Source: Niabella agricola (GTDB lineage: Bacteria > Bacteroidota > Bacteroidia > Chitinophagales > Chitinophagaceae). From it: DNA of 64,000 bases. Under the pieces are notes generated by a model. That model was not told the origin of the DNA and searched no databases. It saw only the letters and a list, made by a program, of their open reading frames with translations. Location: assembly GCF_021538615.1 (NCBI RefSeq), contig NZ_JAJHIZ010000003.1, forward strand, positions 2,294,001 to 2,358,000, in the 5' to 3' direction. Both the position numbers and the translations under genes were made by a program. How positions within the stretch are numbered: position 1 is the first letter of the stretch; each line of letters opens with the position of its first letter. Shown one piece after another: positions 60,800 to 64,000 of this stretch.

Positions 60800-60870
60800 A
60801 AGCACATTATCACAAACGCAGGGTCCTCTGCGAGAGACCCGGCTGAGAAAAACGGTCCCGCTTGTCCCGC
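60800..60870 (-). repeat. Dispersed intergenic repeat, related to 38490-38540
   Basis: On the minus strand GGGTCTCTCGCAGAGGACCC (hairpin) followed by TGCGTT closely matches plus-strand 38517-38543, and the preceding GTTTTTCTCAGC matches 38500-38515 loosely. Both copies are intergenic. Confidence 0.55.
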
Positions 60871-60934
60871 CAGTCCCCACTGCATATAGGCATCAGCCGT
60901 TGAGGCCCTTCGGCTCTTCACCTAACATATACAA

Positions 60935-60966
60935 AAAGGCCTGGCTACCGCGATAACCAGACCTTT
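60935..60966 (-). terminator. Terminator of the three-gene operon at the right edge
   Basis: AAAGGCCTGG / CCAGACCTTT, a 10-bp stem with one mismatch and a 12-base loop; five T follow on the minus strand. It lies 22 bp after the stop at 60989. Confidence 0.75.
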
Positions 60967-60988
60967 CTTTTAAGTGGATTATTGTGTA

Positions 60989-62008
60989 TTATTTCAACGA
61001 CAGCAAAAAGCCAATGGTAAAGTTGGCATCCCAGTCAAACACAAACGTGTCGCAATTGGTAGCATCCTTAATGGCTTTGTAAATATTTACACCGCTCTTG
61101 GTTTTTACCTTGTCTGATTTATAACTATCCGGATCATTCAGCACGGTATACCGCTCTTCACCGTTCCGGATCTCTTTGGCCAGCTCAAAAGGCACCCCAC
61201 CCAGGATAAAACATACCTCGCGTTTGCCGGAGGGGATCTTTGCAGCCGCGGTTTTTACCTCGCTGTATACCGCATCATCTTTCAATCCTTTTTCGTAATA
61301 CTTGGCGCCGGGTGTTTCCACGGCCTGTACACTGCCGCCGGCATCCACCCAGGAGATCTTGGTATTTCCTGATCCAATATCCGTTACAAAAGAATTATCC
61401 CTGTAAGCGGCAGGCAGTACAGATTTCAACGCCAGCTTACCTTCCTGGTCCGGTGTAACCAGGTTTACCACATAGCCCATCTTCTTCAGCTCTGATGCAA
61501 TAATGGCCGTTTTGGGCTCTTTCTGCGCGCCGGAGCTGATCACAAAATGTACATTTTTGGAGCGTACGCCTTTATCAAACATATCGCCGATATACTTCTT
61601 CAAACCCGCGCGGATATCTTCCGTAGTCGCCATGCCCTCATAGGCAAAGGACTGGCCAAAATCTTTGGAAACGATCTCCCACCGCTTTTCCGCATCCATA
61701 TTAATGATAAATGAATTGAACCCGGAGGCACCTACTTCTACCACACCTTTCAGTTCGCCGTTCACCGGCTTTTCCGGCTCATAGTTAAAGGTTCTGCCGG
61801 ATGCAGTGGTCTTTGTTTTTGCTTCTGAAGGTTTAGCGCCTTCATCGCTGTCTGCAGTAGTGGTGGTGGTGGCCTCGGTTTTTACATCATCATGGCTGTT
61901 AAATACGCCGCTTTTATAGCCCCAATAGCCCAGCAGGAAAATAGGAATGGCAATAATAAACGCTTTAATCGGCCAGCGTAACCGCGACCAGGTTGATCTT
62001 TGTTCCAT
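60989..62008 (-). CDS. Membrane-anchored ASKHA (Ppx/GppA-like) protein of unknown function
   Basis: 339 aa. Short basic N-terminus, one transmembrane helix (about 14-33), a Thr/Ala/Ser/Asp-rich linker (41-75), then a globular domain. GVVEVGASGFNSFIINMD (88-105) resembles the phosphate-1 motif and FVTDIGSGNTKISWVDAGG (207-225) the phosphate-2 motif of the ASKHA/Ppx-GppA superfamily. The key acidic residues of active exopolyphosphatases are only partly present (Glu 91, Asp 210). It may bind a nucleotide or polyphosphate, or be a pseudoenzyme. Last gene of a three-gene operon; 27 bp after the PspA-like gene. Confidence 0.7.
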   Translation of the reverse strand: MEQRSTWSRLRWPIKAFIIAIPIFLLGYWGYKSGVFNSHDDVKTEATTTTTADSDEGAKPSEAKTKTTASGRTFNYEPEKPVNGELKGVVEVGASGFNSFIINMDAEKRWEIVSKDFGQSFAYEGMATTEDIRAGLKKYIGDMFDKGVRSKNVHFVISSGAQKEPKTAIIASELKKMGYVVNLVTPDQEGKLALKSVLPAAYRDNSFVTDIGSGNTKISWVDAGGSVQAVETPGAKYYEKGLKDDAVYSEVKTAAAKIPSGKREVCFILGGVPFELAKEIRNGEERYTVLNDPDSYKSDKVKTKSGVNIYKAIKDATNCDTFVFDWDANFTIGFLLSLK

Positions 62009-62035
62009 AGTATGTGTCTGTGTTTTGTTGTTTGA

Positions 62036-63151
62036 TTAATCCAGCAATGAAAAGCCTTTGTCTACTTTTTCTTCCGGTTTCAGTTCGTAACTGGCACTGG
62101 ACATTTCCGTTACATTGAGCACTTTCAGGTTGCGCTCATCCACTTTTTTAATAAAGGCTTCCAGTTCGCTTTGGGAAGGCGTTCCGCCTACGGTGATATT
62201 GTTGTTCTGATCCAGGAAATCGAGGTTGGAACGGATCGAAGCAATGTTCTGGCTGATAGCGCCCGTAGCGGCATTCATGGCTTCCTGGAAGGCCCAGCCG
62301 TCTTTAATGTTAAATACATCGGCCAATCCTTCGGTGGCGCTCTTCATTTTTTGGGTAGCTTCCAGTTTTTTGGCAATGATGGAGATGCTGCTATTGAGCG
62401 TGCTTACATAAATGCGCGCGGCGCTCTCATTATCTTTTAATACTTCCAGCACTTTGCTGAACTGGTTGGCATATTGCGCATAGCTGCGTGCATTCTGCTC
62501 TTCTGCCTCGCCTTCTTTACCCAGCAGGAAGGCCTTGGTGCGGGTTTCCTTTGCATCGCGGGTAAATTCATTGGCCTTTTCATTATTGCCGCCGGCAGCT
62601 GCCTGCTTGGCTTTTTCCTCCAGGTTGCCCGCTTCGGCTGTAAAGCGTCGTGCATACTGGTATTTTTCTTCGGCCGTTTTTTGTGCATTTTCGCCACTGG
62701 TGATCATGTCGATGCGTACACCATCCACATTGGCGATCTTATTCTTTACGCGCTTTAAGGTATCTTTTGCATCCCGCTCCAGCAACTGCAGGGTTTCTAT
62801 CGGGTTCTTTCGGATGATCTCCTTTTCTCCCTTAAACAACAGCACGGTTCCCAGGCGATGCAGCAGGGAAACAATCTTGGGCGCCAGCAGCAACAGGGAT
62901 ACCAGCAGGATACCAAAAATTACGAGCAGCACGCTCTTCTGGGCATACTCCAGCAGTACGGGCAGGTACTTAAAAAATGCAAACGCACCGCCAATAACCA
63001 GGGCCCAGAAAAAAACAGCGGAGATCGTTTTTTTACCTTCCGGAGTCATTACCTGTGCCGGCAGTTTATCGCCCAGCACCTGAAAAATGGGTAACTGGCT
63101 TTTGATTTCTGCCGGGATGTTGATTACCTGAGATTTTTCTGCCATTGTCAA
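62036..63151 (-). CDS. Two-helix membrane protein with long coiled coil, PspA-like layout
   Basis: 371 aa; Met 1 or Met 3. Two adjacent transmembrane helices at about 42-62 and 72-94, followed by about 230 residues of charged heptad-like helices (KKIANVDGVRIDMITSGENAQKTAEEKYQYARRFTAEAGNLEEKAKQAAAGGNNEKANEF). The helix pattern and AxKAxxxAAxGxxxxA-like spacing recall PspA/IM30 proteins, but the membrane hairpin is not typical for them. The tail is Glu/Lys-rich. It starts 3 bp after the upstream stop. Proposed role in envelope stress is inference. Confidence 0.65.
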   Translation of the reverse strand: MTMAEKSQVINIPAEIKSQLPIFQVLGDKLPAQVMTPEGKKTISAVFFWALVIGGAFAFFKYLPVLLEYAQKSVLLVIFGILLVSLLLLAPKIVSLLHRLGTVLLFKGEKEIIRKNPIETLQLLERDAKDTLKRVKNKIANVDGVRIDMITSGENAQKTAEEKYQYARRFTAEAGNLEEKAKQAAAGGNNEKANEFTRDAKETRTKAFLLGKEGEAEEQNARSYAQYANQFSKVLEVLKDNESAARIYVSTLNSSISIIAKKLEATQKMKSATEGLADVFNIKDGWAFQEAMNAATGAISQNIASIRSNLDFLDQNNNITVGGTPSQSELEAFIKKVDERNLKVLNVTEMSSASYELKPEEKVDKGFSLLD

Positions 63152-63154
63152 TTT

Positions 63155-63865
63155 TTAGTTTATGTTCTGTTCAATAATTGAAAGTGCTTTTTCAATATCG
63201 CTTACCACCTCTGTTACGGCCGCTTTGCCGGTGCGGATCTTCTGATCAATATCAGTAAGCTGGGCATCGTAAGAGCCGTCCAGGGTTTGATACGATTGTT
63301 CTTTTGCAGCAAGCTGTTCCTGCAGCTCTGCAATTTTTGCCTTCAGGTCCTGGATCTCTTTTTCGAGCGATTGCTTTTCCCGCACCAGGTTGTTTTGAAT
63401 GCCCTGTTTCTGGTTTTCCTTTTGTACCACATCCTGGGCAATTACCTCCTGTATCCGTGCAGCATAGTTGCGGCCGGTTTTCAGCAGCTTCTCTTTGGTG
63501 AGCGATTTGTCTACATACTTTAACGAGGTAAATGCGGCCTTAATAGAAGTAGCGTCGATGGTGCCCATATCCGCGGCAGCGTTCCACACTTCAAAAAAAT
63601 CGATCCCGTCTTCGTTCAGCTTTTCCAGCAGGTCCAGCACCTTTCCCTTCATTTCTTTAAGGTCGGTACCCGGTACGGTTGCAGTATCTACGGGTTGTAC
63701 ATAAACCGGAACAACGGGCGTAACGGCCACCGGTTCGGGCGTTTTTACAGGAGTAACGGGAGCAGACGCGGGCGTTGCTGTAGGTGCTGCATGTTCATCT
63801 TCAAAAATCAGTCTTCTAATATTCCGGAGAATGCCGAAGCTAGTCTTACCAGGCTTTGTGTCCAT
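63155..63865 (-). CDS. Cytoplasmic protein with Pro/Thr/Val linker and coiled coil
   Basis: 236 aa from ATG 63865 (DTKPGKTSFGILRNIRRLIFEDEH); the frame opens earlier at 63931 but that part is unlike a start region. Residues 25-68 are a Pro/Val/Thr/Ala-rich linker; 70-135 a helical domain (KGKVLDLLEKLNEDGIDFFEVWNAAADMG); 135-236 a long coiled coil (VREKQSLEKEIQDLKAKIAELQEQLAAKEQ). No known family. First visible gene of the operon with the two membrane proteins; the upstream 69 bp to the window edge hold its promoter or a further gene. Confidence 0.65.
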   Translation of the reverse strand: MDTKPGKTSFGILRNIRRLIFEDEHAAPTATPASAPVTPVKTPEPVAVTPVVPVYVQPVDTATVPGTDLKEMKGKVLDLLEKLNEDGIDFFEVWNAAADMGTIDATSIKAAFTSLKYVDKSLTKEKLLKTGRNYAARIQEVIAQDVVQKENQKQGIQNNLVREKQSLEKEIQDLKAKIAELQEQLAAKEQSYQTLDGSYDAQLTDIDQKIRTGKAAVTEVVSDIEKALSIIEQNIN

Positions 63866-64000
63866 ATTCAATAAATCTAAGCTAAAATACAAAAACTCTG
63901 CAGAAAAAGCGGTATCCCCGGCGGCGAACAAAGGGCCATTGCCGGTGAATTGTTAAAAAACGGGCGCCGGTTCCCTTATTCCGCCGGAAGACGCGCTTTA

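Overview
The window reads as chromosomal DNA of a Bacteroidota bacterium, most likely family Chitinophagaceae (inference; no rRNA is present to place it). Supporting signs are a flexirubin/aryl-polyene-type pigment cluster, gliding-motility gldC, Bacteroidota-restricted families (DUF4290, DUF5606, DUF2911), several large outer-membrane beta-barrel proteins with an N-terminal carboxypeptidase-regulatory-like domain, GxxExxY and four-helix-bundle genes, and promoters of the Bacteroidota type (TAnnTTTG at -7, often followed by C). I saw no tRNA, rRNA or CRISPR array.

Layout. 1-7.4 kb (minus): 3' part of a flexirubin/aryl-polyene-like operon with two ketosynthases, ACP, acyltransferase, hotdog dehydratase, secreted protein, thioesterase, methyltransferase and FAD oxidoreductase, interrupted by a four-helix-bundle gene. 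7.4-13.7 kb: DUF2911 protein, secreted subtilase, TonB-like protein, small lipoprotein, M3 peptidase, DUF5606 protein with a histone-like tail. 13.9-18.8 kb (plus): outer-membrane barrel protein, then an ECF sigma factor, a small membrane protein and a CpxP/Spy-like protein. 18.9-24.3 kb (minus): propeller protein, HAD hydrolase, hflX, ald, tsaE. 24.7-30.1 kb (minus): two paralogous outer-membrane barrel proteins, the second with its signal peptide out of frame across a ten-base homopolymer. 30.4-38.3 kb: gcvH, vanZ-like, DUF937-like, typA, fabH-like, lipid kinase, rnhB and two low-complexity secreted proteins. 38.6-45.2 kb (minus): nadK with an Omp85-family protein, CBS protein and hydrolase; cvpA, yqeY, gldC, glycosyltransferase. 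45.3-47.7 kb: DUF4290 protein, Rieske ferredoxin and a decayed REP-associated transposase with its REP palindromes. 47.7-53.1 kb (minus): DUF3472-like protein and the oxidative pentose-phosphate genes gnd, zwf, pgl, split by a GxxExxY cassette. 53.2-60.7 kb (plus): amidase, GH63-type glycosidase, M13 peptidase, small membrane protein. 61-63.9 kb (minus): three-gene operon of unknown function (coiled-coil protein, membrane-anchored coiled-coil protein, membrane-anchored Ppx/GppA-like ASKHA protein).

The most unusual items are the homopolymer frameshift at 30021-30030, the uncharacterised operon at the right edge, the 34-bp perfect palindrome in the hflX promoter, the gnd/zwf cassette, and the unexplained structured region at about 57.2-57.5 kb. 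All calls come from reading the sequence; no database search was run.
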